Below, piece by piece: positions 13,201 through 25,870 of a stretch of DNA of 64,000 bases; position 1 is the stretch's first letter, and each line of letters begins with the position of its first letter. The DNA comes from Heligmosomoides polygyrus polygyrus (Eukaryota; Nematoda; Chromadorea; Rhabditida; Heligmosomidae). The notes beneath the pieces are model-generated. The model saw only the letters and a program-made list of their open reading frames with translations. It had not been told where the DNA came from and made no database searches. The position numbers were made by a program, and so were the translations under genes. The DNA is taken from assembly GCA_947396885.1 (NCBI GenBank), contig OX377206.1:51071631-51135630 (forward strand), in the 5' to 3' direction.

Positions 13201-13300
13201 TATCTGAGAACACCGTCAGACGTCAATGAGAATCGGATCATTAAGCAGTCAAGAGCTCTCATCTTTCCGGGACAATTCACTGATTTCAGTTTGGTAATGG
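10170..13300. repeat. 2294-bp repeat (12-mer), about 10.17-11.0 and 12.46-13.3 kb
   Basis: The block at about 10170-11000 recurs at about 12464-13294 with an offset of 2,294 bp. Rare variants are shared: CATCCGTAATCG at 10327 and 12621, the shortened ACATACATAGTG in place of ACATCACATAGTG, and GAAGGTTCGAAAC in the linker. The intervening DNA holds the 958-bp pentamer. Confidence 0.8.
10860..12608. repeat. 958-bp repeat (5-mer), two copies
   Basis: About 10860-11650 matches about 11818-12608 with an offset of 958 bp (five units). It includes a linker with the variant GATCACTTGAAGGATC and the CTCACATGAGATAGTGCAAC monomer. It is nested within the 2,294-bp repeat. Confidence 0.8.
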
Positions 13301-16300
13301 TGACTGTCTTTATCGATTTCTTGGGCAACATCACATAGTGTGACATGACTGTCGTCTTTAGGAAATTCCTCAAGAACGAGCTTCACAATCCACATATCTC
13401 TCAACACCGTCAGACGTCACACTGAGACAGATCACTAGAAGGTTCGAAACTACCATTTTGACAGGATAGCTATTTCGCGTGAGCTTGTATGCTTTTTATG
13501 TCTATCAGTTTCTTCGGCCACATTACATAGTGTGACATGACTATCGTGTTCAGGTACTTCCTCAAGAACGACATCCGGGATCGACGTATCTGTAAACGCC
13601 GTCACTGAGAATCGGATCATTAAACAGTCAAGTGCTCTCATTTTTGCGTGAAAATTCTTTGATTTCAGCTTTTTCATGGTGAATTTGTTTATCGGTTTCT
13701 TCGGTCACATGAGATAGTGTGACATGACTATCGTCTTTAGTACTTCCTCAAGAACGACATCCGCAATCGAGGTATCTGTGAACACCGTCAGACGTCAATG
13801 AGAATCGGATCATTAAGCAGTCAAGAGCTCTCATCTTTTCGGGACAATTCACTGATTTCAGTTTGGTAATGGTGACTGTCTTTATCGATTTCTTCGGCAA
13901 CATCACATAGTGTGACATGACTGTCCTCTTTAGGAACTTCCTCAAGAACGAGCTTCACAATCCACATATCTCAACACCGTCAGAGGTCACACTGAGACAG
14001 ATCACTTGAAGGATCGAAACTACTATTTTGACAGGATAGCTATTTCGCGTGAGCTTGTATGGTTTTTATGTCTATCAGTTTCCTTGGCCACACAAGATAG
14101 TGTGACATGACTATCGCGTTCAGGTACTTCCTCAAGAACGACATCCGGGATCGACGTATCTGTAAACGCCGTCACTGAGAATCGGATCATGAAACAGTCA
14201 AGTGCTCTCATTTTTGCGTGAAAATTCTTTGATTTCAGCTTTTTCATGGTGAATGTGTTTATCGGTTTCTTCGCTCACATGAGATAGTGCAACATGACTA
14301 TCGTCTTTAGTACTTCCTCAAGAACGACATCCGCAATCGAGGTATCTGTGAACATCGTCAGACATCAATCATAATCGGATCATTAAACAGTCAAGTGCTC
14401 TCATTTTTGCGTGAAAATTCTTTGATTTCAGCTTTTTCATGGTGAATGTGTTTATCGGCTTCTTCGGTCACATGAGATAGTGTGACATGACTATCGTCTT
14501 TAGTACTTCCTCAACAGCGACATCCGCAATCGAGGAATCTGTGAACATCGTCAGACATCATTCATAATCGGATCATTAAACAGTCAAGTGCTCTCATTTT
14601 TGCGTGAAAATTCTTTGATTTCAGCTTTTTCATGGTGAATGTGTTTATCGGCTTCTTCGGTCACACGAGATAGTGTGACATGACTATCGTCTTTAGTACT
14701 TCCTCAAGAGCGACATCCGCAATCGAGGTATCTGAGAACATCGTCAGACATCAATCATAATCGGATCATTAAACAGTCAAGTGCTCTCATTTTTGCGTGA
14801 AAATTCTTTGATTTCAGCTTTTTTATGGTGAATGTGTTTATCGGCTTCTTCGGTCACATGAGATAGTGTGACATGACTATCGTCTTTAGTACTTCCTCAA
14901 GAGCGACATCCGTAATCGAGGTATCTGAGAACATCGTCAGACATCAATCATAATCGGATCATTAAACAGTCAAGAGCTCTCATTTTTGCGGGACAATTCT
15001 TTGATTTTAGCTTGTTAATAGTGATTGTCTTTATCGATTTCTTCGGCAACATCACAAAGTGTGACATGACTGTCGTCTTTAGGAAATTCCTCAAGAACGA
15101 GCTTCACAATCCACATATCTCTCAACACCGTCAGACGTCACACTGAGACAGATCACTAGATGGTTCGAAACTACCATTTTGACAGGATAGCTATTTCGCG
15201 TGAGCTTGTATGGTTTTTATGTCTATCAGTTTCTTCGGCCACAATACATAGTGTGACATGACTATCGTGTTCAGGTACTTCCTCAAGAACGACATCCGGG
15301 ATCGACGTATCTGTAAACGCCGTCACTGAGAATCGGATCATTAAACAGTCAAGTGCTCTCATTTTTGCGTGAAAATTCTTTGATTTCAGCTTTTTCATGG
15401 TGAATGTGTTTATCGGTTTCTTCGGTCACATGAGATAGTGTGACATGACTATCGTCTTTAGTACTTCCTCAAGTACGACATCCGCAATCGAGGTATCTGT
15501 GAACACCGTCAGACGTCAATGAGAATCGGATCATTAAGCAGTCAAGAGCTCTCATCTTTCCGGGACAATTCACTGATTTCAGTTTGGTAATGGTGACTGT
15601 CTTTATCGATTTCTTCGGCAACATCACATAGTGTGACATGACTGTCCTCTTTAGGAACTTCCTCAAGAACGAGCTTCACAATCCACATATCTCTCAACAC
15701 CGTCAGACGTCACACTGAGACAGATCACTTGAAGGATCGAAACTACTATTTTGACAGGATAGCTATTTCGCGTGAGCTTGTATGGCTTTTATGTCTATCA
15801 GTTTCTTCGGCCACACAAGATAGTGTGACATGACTATCGTGTTCAGGTACTTCCTCAAAAACGACATCCGGGATCGACGTATCTGTAAACGCCGTCACTG
15901 AGAATCGGATCCTTAAACAGTAAAGTGCTCTCATTTTTGCGTGAAAATTCTTTGATTTCAGCTTTTTCATTGTGAATGTGTTTTTCGGTTTCTTCGGCCA
16001 CATTACATAGTGTGACATGACTATCGTGTTAAGGTGCTTCCCACAAGAACGACATCCAAAATCGACGTATCTTTGAGCACAGTCAGACTTCAATGAGAAT
16101 CGGATCATTAAAAAGTCAAGTGCTCTCATTTTTGCGTGAAAATTCTTTGATTTCAGCTTTTTCATGGTGAATGTGTTTATCGGCTTCTTCGGTCACATGA
16201 GATAGTGTGACATGACTATCGTCTTTAGTACTTCCTCAAGAGCGACATCCGCAATCGAGGAATCTGTGAACATCGTCAGACATCAATCATAATCGGATCA

Positions 16301-18325
16301 TTAAACAGTCAAGTGCTCTCATTTTTGCGGGACATTTCTTTGATTTTAGCTTGTTAATAGTGATTGTCTTTATCGATTTCTTCGGCAACATCACATAGTG
16401 TGACATGACTGTCGTCTTTAAGAACTTCCTCAAGAACGAGCTTCACAATCCACATATCTCTCAACACCGTCAGACGTCACACTGAGACAGATCACTAGAA
16501 GGATCGAAACTACTATTTTGACAGGATAGCTATTTCGCGTGAGCTTGTATGGTTTTTATGTCTATCAGTTTCTTCGGCCACATTACATAGTGTGACATGA
16601 CTATTGTGTTAAGGTACTTCCTCAAAAACGACATCCGGGATCGACGTATCTGTAAACGCCGTCACTGAGAATCGGATCCTTAAATAGTAAAGTGCTCTCA
16701 TTTTTGCGTGAAAATTCTTTGATTTCAGCTTTTTCATGGTGAATGTGTTTTTCGGTTTCTTCGGCCACATTACATAGTGTGACATGACTATGGTGTTAAG
16801 GTGCTTCCCACAAGAACGACATCCAAAATCGACGTATCTTTGAGCACAGTCAGACTTCAATGAGAATCGGATCATTAAAAAGTCAAGTGCTCTCATTTTT
16901 GCGTGAAAATTCTTTGATTTCAGCTTTTTCATGGTGAATGTGTTTATCGGCTTCTTCGGTCACATGAGATAGTGTGACATGACTATCGTCTTTAGTACTT
17001 CCTCAAGAGCGACATCCGCAATCGAGGTATCTGAGAACATCGTCAGACATCAATCATAATCGGATCATTAAACAGTCAAGAGCTCTCATTTTTGCGGGAC
17101 AATTCTTTGATTTTAGCTTGTTAATAGTGATTGTCTTTATCGATTTCTTCGGCAACATCACATAGTGTGACATGACTGTCGTCTTTAAGAACTTCCTCAA
17201 GAACGACATCCGCAATCGACGTATCTTTGAACACCGTCAGACATCAATCAGAATCGGATCATTAAACAGTCAAGAGTTCTCGTTTTTGCGTGAAAATTCT
17301 TTGATTTCAGCTTTTTCATGGTGAATGTGTTTATCGGTTTCTTCGATCACATGAGATAGTGTGACATGACTATCGTCTTTAGTACTTCCTCAAGAGCGAC
17401 ATCCGCAATCGAGGTATCTGAGAACATCGTCAGACATCAATCATAATCGGATCATTAAACAGTCAAGAGCTCTCATTTTTGCGGGACAATTCTTTGATTT
17501 TAGCTTGTTAATAGTGATTGTCTTTATCGATTTCTTCGGCAACATCACATAGTGTGACATGACTGTCGTCTTTAAGAACTTCCTCAAGACCGAACTTCAC
17601 AATCCACATATCTCTCAACACCGTCAGACGTCACACTGAGACAGATCACTAGAAGGATCGAAACTACTATTTTGACAGGATAGCTATTTCGCGCGAGCTT
17701 GTATGGCTTTTATGTCTATCAGTTTCTTCGGCCACACAAGATAGTGTGACATGACTATCGTGTTCAGGTACTTCCTCAAGAACGACATCCGGGATCGACG
17801 TATCTGTAAACGCCGTCAGACGTCAATGAGAATCGGATCATTAAGCAGTCAAGAGCTCTCATCTTTCCGGGACAATTCACTGATTTCAGTTTGGTAATGG
17901 TGACTGTCTTTATCGATTTCTTGGGCAACATCACATAGTGTGACATGAATGTCGCCTTTAGGAACTTCCTCAGGAACGAGCTTCACAATCCACATATCTC
18001 TCAACACCGTCAGACGTCACACTGAGACAGATCACTAGAAGGATCGAAACTACTATTTTGACAGGATAGCTATTTCGCGCGAGCTTGTATGGCTTTTATG
18101 TCTATCAGTTTCTTCGGCCACACAAGATAGTGTGACATGACTATCGTGTTCAGGTACTTCCTCAAGAACGACATCCGGGATCGTCGTATCTGTAAACGCC
18201 GTCACTGAGAATCGGATCATTATCCAGTCAAGAGCTCTCACTTTTTGCGTGAAGATTCTTTGATTTCCGCTTCTTCATGTTAAATGTATTTATCGGTTTC
18301 TTCGGCCACACCGGATAGTGCAACA
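13300..18325. repeat. Irregular family-B block, mixed monomer order
   Basis: Alpha, beta, gamma and delta monomers and linkers (near 13437, 14010, 15160, 15733, 16497, 17650 and 18038) occur here without one clean long period that I could define by eye. The first delta-type monomers (GTTAAGGTGCTTCCCAC) appear near 16029 and 16797. The longest open frame in the window, 139 codons on the minus strand at 15746-16165, lies here and crosses several monomer copies. I regard it as a chance product of repeat phase. Confidence 0.7.
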
Positions 18326-19843
18326 TGACTATCGTCTTTAGTACTTCCTCAAGAACGACATCCGCAATCGAGGTATCTGTGAACACCGTCAGACGTCAAT
18401 GAGAATCGGATCATTAAGCAGTCAAGAGCTCTCATCTTTCCGGGACAATTCACTGATTTCAGTTTGGTAATGGTGACTGTCTTTATCGATTTCTTGGGCA
18501 ACATCACATAGTGTGACATGACTGTCGCCTTTAGGAACTTCCTCAAGAACGAGCTTCACAATCCACATATCTCTCAACACCGTCAGACGTCACACTGAGA
18601 CAGATCACTAGAAGGATCGAAACTACTATTTTGACAGGATAGCTATTTCGCGTGAGCTTATATGGTTTTTATGTCTATCAGTTTCTTTGGCCACACAAGA
18701 TAGTGTGACATGACTATCGTGTTCAGGTACTTCCTCAAGAACGACATCCGGGATCGACGTATCTGTAAACGCCGTCACTGAGAATCGGATCCTTAAACAG
18801 TAAAGTGCTCTCATTTTTGCGTGAAAATTCTTTGATTTCAGCTTTTTCATGGTGAATGTGTTTTTCGGTTTCTTCGGCCACATTACATAGTGTGACATGA
18901 CTATCGTGTTCAGGTACTTCCTCAAGAACGACATCCGGAATCGACGTATCTGTAAACGCCGTCACTGAGAATCGGATCATTAAACAGTCAAGTGCTCTCA
19001 TTTTTGCGTGAAAATTCTTTGATTTCAGCTTTTTCATGGTGAATGTGTTTATCGGTTTCTTCGGTCACATGAGATAGTGTGACATGACTATCGTCTTTAG
19101 TACTTCCTCAAGAACGACATCCGCAATCGAGGTATCTGTGAACACCGTCAGACGTCAATGAGAATCGGATCATTAAGCAGTCAAGAGCTCTCATCTTTCC
19201 GGGACAATTCACTGATTTCAGTTTGGTAATGGTGACTGTCTTTATCGATTTCTTGGGCAACATCACATAGTGTGACATGACTGTCGCCTTTAGGAACTTC
19301 CTCAAGAACGAGCTTCACAATCCACATATCTCTCAACACCGTCAGACGTCACACTGAGACAGATCACTAGAAGGATCGAAACTACTATTTTGACAGGATA
19401 GCTATTTCGCGTGAGCTTATATGGTTTTTATGTCTATCAGTTTCTTTGGCCACACAAGATAGTGTGACATGACTATCGTGTTCAGGTACTTCCTCAAGAA
19501 CGACATCCGGGATCGACGTATCTGTAAACGCCGTCACTGAGAATCGGATCCTTAAACAGTAAAGTGCTCTCATTTTTGCGTGAAAATTCTTTGATTTCAG
19601 CTTTTTCATGGTGAATGTGTTTTTCGGTTTCTTCGGCCACATTACATAGTGTGACATGACTATCGTGTTCAGGTACTTCCTCAAGAACGACATCCGGAAT
19701 CGACGTATCTGTAAACGCCGTCACTGAGAATCGGATCATTAAACAGTCAAGTGCTCTCATTTTTGCGTGAAAATTCTTTGATTTCAGCTTTTTCATGGTG
19801 AATGTGTTTATCGGTTTCTTCGGTCACATGAGATAGTGTGACA
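18325..19843. repeat. 759-bp repeat (4-mer), two copies
   Basis: About 18325-19084 is repeated at about 19085-19843 with an offset of 759 bp. Shared markers are TTTCTTGGGCAACATC, GTCGCCTTTAGGAAC and GTGAGCTTATATGG. A third copy begins but diverges near 20009, where TTGGGCAAC becomes TTCGGCAAC. Each copy contains one linker. Confidence 0.85.
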
Positions 19844-21169
19844 TGACTATCGTCTTTAGTACTTCCTCAAGAACGACATCCGCAATCGAGGTATCTGTGA
19901 ACACCGTCAGACGTCAATGAGAATCGGATCATTAAGCAGTCAAGAGCTCTCATCTTTCCGGGACAATTCACTGATTTCAGTTTGGTAATGGTGACTGTCT
20001 TTATCGATTTCTTCGGCAACATCACATAGTGTGACATGACTGTCCTCTTTAGGAACTTCCTCAAGAACGAGCTTCACAATCCACATATCTCTCAACACTG
20101 TCAGACGTCACACTGAGACAGATCACTAGAAGGATCGAAACTACTATTTTGACAGGATAGCTATTTCGCGTGAGCTTGTATGGTTTTTATGTCTATCAGT
20201 TTCCTTGGCCACACAAGATAGTGTGACATGACTATCGTGTTCAGGTACTTCCTCAAGAACGACATCCGGGATCGACGTATCTGTAAACGCCGTCACTGAG
20301 AATCGGATCATTAAACAGTCAAGTGCTCTCATTTTTGCGTGAAAATTCTTTGATTTCAGCTTTTTCATGGTGAATGTGTTTATCGGTTTCTTCGCTCACA
20401 TGAGATAGTGCAACATGACTATCGTCTTTAGTACTTCCTCAACAGCGACATCCGCAATCGAGGTATCTGTGAACATCGTCAGACATCAATCATAATCGGA
20501 TCATGAAACAGTCAAGTGCTCTCATTTTTGCGTGAAAATTCTTTGATTTCAGCTTTTTCATGGTGAATGTGTTTATCGGCTTCTTCGGTCACATGAGATA
20601 GTGTGACATGACTATCGTCTTTAGTACTTCCTCAAGAGCGACATCCGCAATCGAGGTATCTGTGAACATCGTCAGACATCAATCATAATCGGATCATTAA
20701 ACAGTAAAGTGCTCTCATTTTTGCGTGAAAATTCTTTGATTACAGCTTTTTCATGGTGAATGTGTTTTTCGGTTTCTTCGGCCACATTACATAGTGTGAC
20801 ATGACTATCGTGTTCAGGTACTTCCTCAAGAACGACATCCGGGATCGACGTATCTGTAAACGCCGTCACTGAGAATCGGATCATTAAACAGTCAAGTGCT
20901 CTCATTTTTGCGTGAAAATTCTTTGATTTCAGCTTTTTCATGGTGAATGTGTTTATCGGTTTCTTCGCTCACATGAGATAGTGCAACATGACTATCGTCT
21001 TTAGTACTTCCTCAAGAACGACATCCGCAATCGAGGTATCTGTGAACATCGTCAGACATCAATCATAATCGGATCATTAAACAGTCAAGTGCTCTCATTT
21101 TTGCGTGAAAATTCTTTGATTTCAGCTTTTTCATGGTGAATGTGTTTATCGGCTTCTTCGGTCACATGA

Positions 21170-24100
21170 GATAGTGTGACATGACTATCGTCTTTAGTAC
21201 TTCCTCAAGAGCGACATCCGCAATCGAGGTATCTGTGAACATCGTCAGACATCAATCATAATCGGATCATTAAACAGTAAAGTGCTCTCATTTTTGCGTG
21301 AAAATTCTTTGATTACAGCTTTTTCATGGTGAATGTGTTTTTCGGTTTCTTCGGCCACATTACATAGTGTGACATGACTATCGTGTTCAGGTACTTCCTC
21401 AAGAACGACATCCGGGATCGACGTATCTGTAAACGCCGTCACTGAGAATCGGATCATTATCCAGTCAAGCGCTCTCGCTTTTTGCGTGAAGATTCTTTGA
21501 TTTCCGCTTCTTCATGTTGAATGTATTTATCGGTTTCTTCGGCCACACCGGATAGTGCAACATGACTATCGTCTTTAGTACTTCCTCAAGAACGACATCC
21601 GCAATCGAGATATCTGTGAACACCGTCAGACGTCAATGAGAATCGGATCATTAAGCAGTCAAGAGCTCTCATCTTTCCGGGACAATTCACTGATTTCAGT
21701 TTGGTAATGGTGACTGTCTTTATCGATTTCTTCGGCAACATCACATAGTGTGACATGACTGTCCTCTTTAGGAACTTCCTCAAGAACGAGCTTCACAATC
21801 CACATATCTCTCTACACTGTCAGACGTCACACAGAGACAGATCACTAGAAGGATCGAAACTACTATTTTGACAGGATAGCTATTTCGCGTGAGCTTGTAT
21901 GGTTTTTATGTCTATCAGTTTCCTTGGCCACACAAGATAGTGTGACATGACTATCGTGTTCAGGTACTTCCTCAAGAACGACATCCGGGATCGACGTATC
22001 TGTAAACGCCGTCACTGAGAATCGGATCATTAAACAGTCAAGTGCTCTCATTTTTGCGTGAAAATTCTTTGATTTCAGCTTTTTCATGGTGAATGTGTTT
22101 ATCGGTTTCTTCGCTCACATGAGATAGTGCAACATGACTATCGTCTTTAGTACTTCCTCAAGAACGACATCCGCAATCGAGGTATCTGTGAACATCGTCA
22201 GACATCAATCATAATCGGATCATTAAACAGTCAAGTGCTCTCATTTTTGCGTGAAAATTCTTTGATTTCAGCTTTTCATGGTGAATGTGTTTATCGGCTT
22301 CTTCGGTCACATGAGATAGTGTGACATGACTATCGTCTTTAGTACTTCCTCAACAGCGACATCTGCAATCGAGGTATCTGTGAACATCGTCAGACATCAA
22401 TCATAATCGGATCATGAAACAGTCAAGTGCTCTCATTTTTGCGTGAAAATTCTTTGATTTCAGCTTTTTCATGGTGAATGTGTTTATCGGCTTCTTCGGT
22501 CACATGAGATAGTGTGACATGACTATCGTCTTTAGTACTTCCTCAAGAGCGACATCCGCAATCGAGGTATCTGTGAACATCGTCAGACATCAATCATAAT
22601 CGGATCATTAAACAGTAAAGTACTCTCATTTTTGCGTGAAAATTCTTTGATTTCAGCTTTTTCATGGTGAATGTGTTTTTCGGTTTTTTCGGCCACATTA
22701 CATAGTGTGACATGACTATCGTGTTCAGGTACTTCCTCAAGAACGACATCCGGGATCGACGTATCTGTAAACGCCGTCACTGAGAATCGGATCATTAAAC
22801 AGTCAAGTGCTCTCATTTTTGCGTGAAAATTCTTTGATTTCAGCTTTTTCATGGTGAATGTGTTTATCGGTTTCTTCGGTCACATGAGATAGTGTGACAT
22901 GACTATCGTCTTTAGTACTTCCTCAAGAGCGACATCCGCAATCGAGGTATCTGTGAACATCGTCAGACATCAATCATAATCGGATCATTAAACAGTAAAG
23001 TGCTCTCATTTTTGCGTGAAAATTCTTTGATTACAGCTTTTTCATGGTGAATGTGTTTTTCGGTTTCTTCGGCCACATTACATAGTGTGACATGACTATC
23101 GTGTTCAGGTACTTCCTCAAGAACGACATCCGGGATCGACGTATCTGTAAACGCCGTCACTGAGAATCGGATCATTATCCAGTCAAGCGCTCTCGCTTTT
23201 TGCGTGAAGATTCTTTGATTTCCGCTTCTTCATGTTGAATGTATTTATCGGTTTCTTCGGCCACACCGGATAGTGCAACATGACTATCGTCTTTAGTACT
23301 TCCTCAAGAACGACATCCGCAATCGAGATATCTGTGAACACCGTCAGACGTCAATGAGAATCGGATCATTAAGCAGTCAAGAGCTCTCATCTTTCCGGGA
23401 CAATTCACTGATTTCAGTTTGGTAATGGTGACTGTCTTTATCGATTTCTTCGGCAACATCACATAGTGTGACATGACTGTCCTCTTTAGGAACTTCCTCA
23501 AGAACGAGCTTCACAATCCACATATCTCTCTACACTGTCAGACGTCACACAGAGACAGATCACTAGAAGGATCGAAACTACTATTTTGACAGGATAGCTA
23601 TTTCGCGTGAGCTTGTATGGTTTTTATGTCTATCAGTTTCCTTGGCCACACAAGATAGTGTGACATGACTATCGTGTTCAGGTACTTCCTCAAGAACGAC
23701 ATCCGGGATCGACGTATCTGTAAACGCCGTCACTGAGAATCGGATCATTAAACAGTCAAGTGCTCTCATTTTTGCGTGAAAATTCTTTGATTTCAGCTTT
23801 TTCATGGTGAATGTGTTTATCGGTTTCTTCGCTCACATGAGATAGTGCAACATGACTATCGTCTTTAGTACTTCCTCAAGAACGACATCCGCAATCGAGG
23901 TATCTGTGAACATCGTCAGACATCAATCATAATCGGATCATTAAACAGTCAAGTGCTCTCATTTTTGCGTGAAAATTCTTTGATTTCAGCTTTTCATGGT
24001 GAATGTGTTTATCGGCTTCTTCGGTCACATGAGATAGTGTGACATGACTATCGTCTTTAGTACTTCCTCAACAGCGACATCTGCAATCGAGGTATCTGTG

Positions 24101-24605
24101 AACATCGTCAGACATCAATCATAATCGGATCATGAAACAGTCAAGTGCTCTCATTTTTGCGTGAAAATTCTTTGATTTCAGCTTTTTCATGGTGAATGTG
24201 TTTATCGGCTTCTTCGGTCACATGAGATAGTGTGACATGACTATCGTCTTTAGTACTTCCTCAAGAGCGACATCCGCAATCGAGGTATCTGTGAACATCG
24301 TCAGACATCAATCATAATCGGATCATTAAACAGTAAAGTGCTCTCATTTTTGCGTGAAAATTCTTTGATTTCAGCTTTTTCATGGTGAATGTGTTTTTCG
24401 GTTTTTTCGGCCACATTACATAGTGTGACATGACTATCGTGTTCAGGTACTTCCTCAAGAACGACATCCGGGATCGACGTATCTGTAAACGCCGTCACTG
24501 AGAATCGGATCATTAAACAGTCAAGTGCTCTCATTTTTGCGTGAAAATTCTTTGATTTCAGCTTTTTCATGGTGAATGTGTTTATCGGTTTCTTCGGTCA
24601 CATGA
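21170..24605. repeat. 1718-bp repeat (9-mer), two copies
   Basis: About 21170-22887 and 22888-24605 match with a constant offset of 1,718 bp. Shared lesions include AGCTTTTCATGG with one T missing (near 22272 and 23990), CTCTCTACACTGTCAGACG, and CACACAGAGACAG. A related block to the left, from about 19867, lies 1,719 bp away but has a different internal monomer order. The size is one base short of three 573-bp trimers. Confidence 0.85.
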
Positions 24606-24689
24606 GATAGTGTGACATGACTATCGTCTTTAGTACTTCCTCAAGAACGACATCCGCAATCGAGGTATCTGTGAACACCGTCAGACGTC

Positions 24690-25870
24690 AATGAGAATCG
24701 GATCATTAAGCAGTCAAGAGCTCTCATCTTTCCGGGACAATTCACTGATTTCAGTTTGGTAATGGTGACTGTCTTTATCGATTTCTTCGGCAACATCACA
24801 TAGTGTGACATGACTGTCCTATATAGGAACTTCCTCAAGAACGAGCTTCACAATCCACATATCTCTCAACACTGTCAGACGTCACACTGAGACAGCTCAC
24901 TAGAAGGATCGAAACTACTATTTTGACAGGATAGCTTTTTCGCGCGAGCTTGTATGGCTTTTATGTCTATCAGTTTCTTCGGCCACACAAGATAGTGTGA
25001 CATGACTATCGTGTTCAGGTACTTCCTCAAGAACGACATCCGGGATCGACGTATCTGTAAACGCCGTCACTGAGAATCGGATCATTATCCAGTCAAGAGC
25101 TCTCACTTTTTGCGTGAAGATTCTTTGATTTCCGCTTCTTCATGTTAAATGTATTTATCGGTTTCTTCGGCCACACCGGATAGTGCAACATGACTATCGT
25201 CTTTAGTACTTCCTCAAGAACGACATCCGCAATCGAGGTATCTGTGAACACCGTCAGACGTCAATGAGAATCGGATCATTAAGCAGTCAAGAGCTCTCAT
25301 CTTTCCGGGACAATTCACTGATTTCAGTTTTGTAATGGTGACTGTCTTTATCGATTTCTTGGGCAACATCACATAGTGTGACATGACTGTCGCCTTTAGG
25401 AACTTCCTCAAGAACGAGCTTCACAATCCACATATCTCTCAACACCGTCAGACGTCACACTGAGACAGATCACTAGAAGGATCGAAACTACTATTTTGAC
25501 AGGATAGCTATTTCGCGTGAGCTTGTATGGTTTTTATGTCTATCAGTTTCTTTGGCCACACAAGATAGTGTGACATGACTATCGTGTTCAGGTACTTCCT
25601 CAAGAACGACATCCGGGATCGACGTATCTGTAAACGCCGTCACTGAGAATCGGATCCTTAAACAGTAAAGTGCTCTCATTTTTGCGTGAAAATTCTTTGA
25701 TTTCAGCTTTTTCATGGTGAATGTGTTTTTCGGTTTCTTCGGCCACATTACATAGTGTGACATGACTATCGTGTTCAGGTACTTCCTCAAGAACGACATC
25801 CGGGATCGACGTATCTGTAAACGCCGTCACTGAGAATCGGATCATTAAACAGTCAAGTGCTCTCATTTTT
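24690..25870. repeat. Segment repeated at 30991-32171 (offset 6301 bp)
   Basis: About 24690-25870 matches about 30991-32171, including GACAGCTCACTAGAAGG (in place of GACAGATCACTAG) and two adjacent linkers. The offset of 6,301 bp is two bases short of eleven 573-bp trimers, so the DNA between the copies seems to have grown by whole trimers. Confidence 0.75.

Noticed and set aside
18800..18915. Repeated spliced exons on the plus strand: acceptor-like TTCTTTGATTTCAG and donor-like CAG/GTACTT about 72 nt apart; also GTGAGT after AATG in family A
   Set aside because: All three frames of the 72-nt interval contain stops (I translated one gamma unit by hand), and the GTGAGT site would leave only a 10-nt exon. 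The matches are likely chance, multiplied by repetition.
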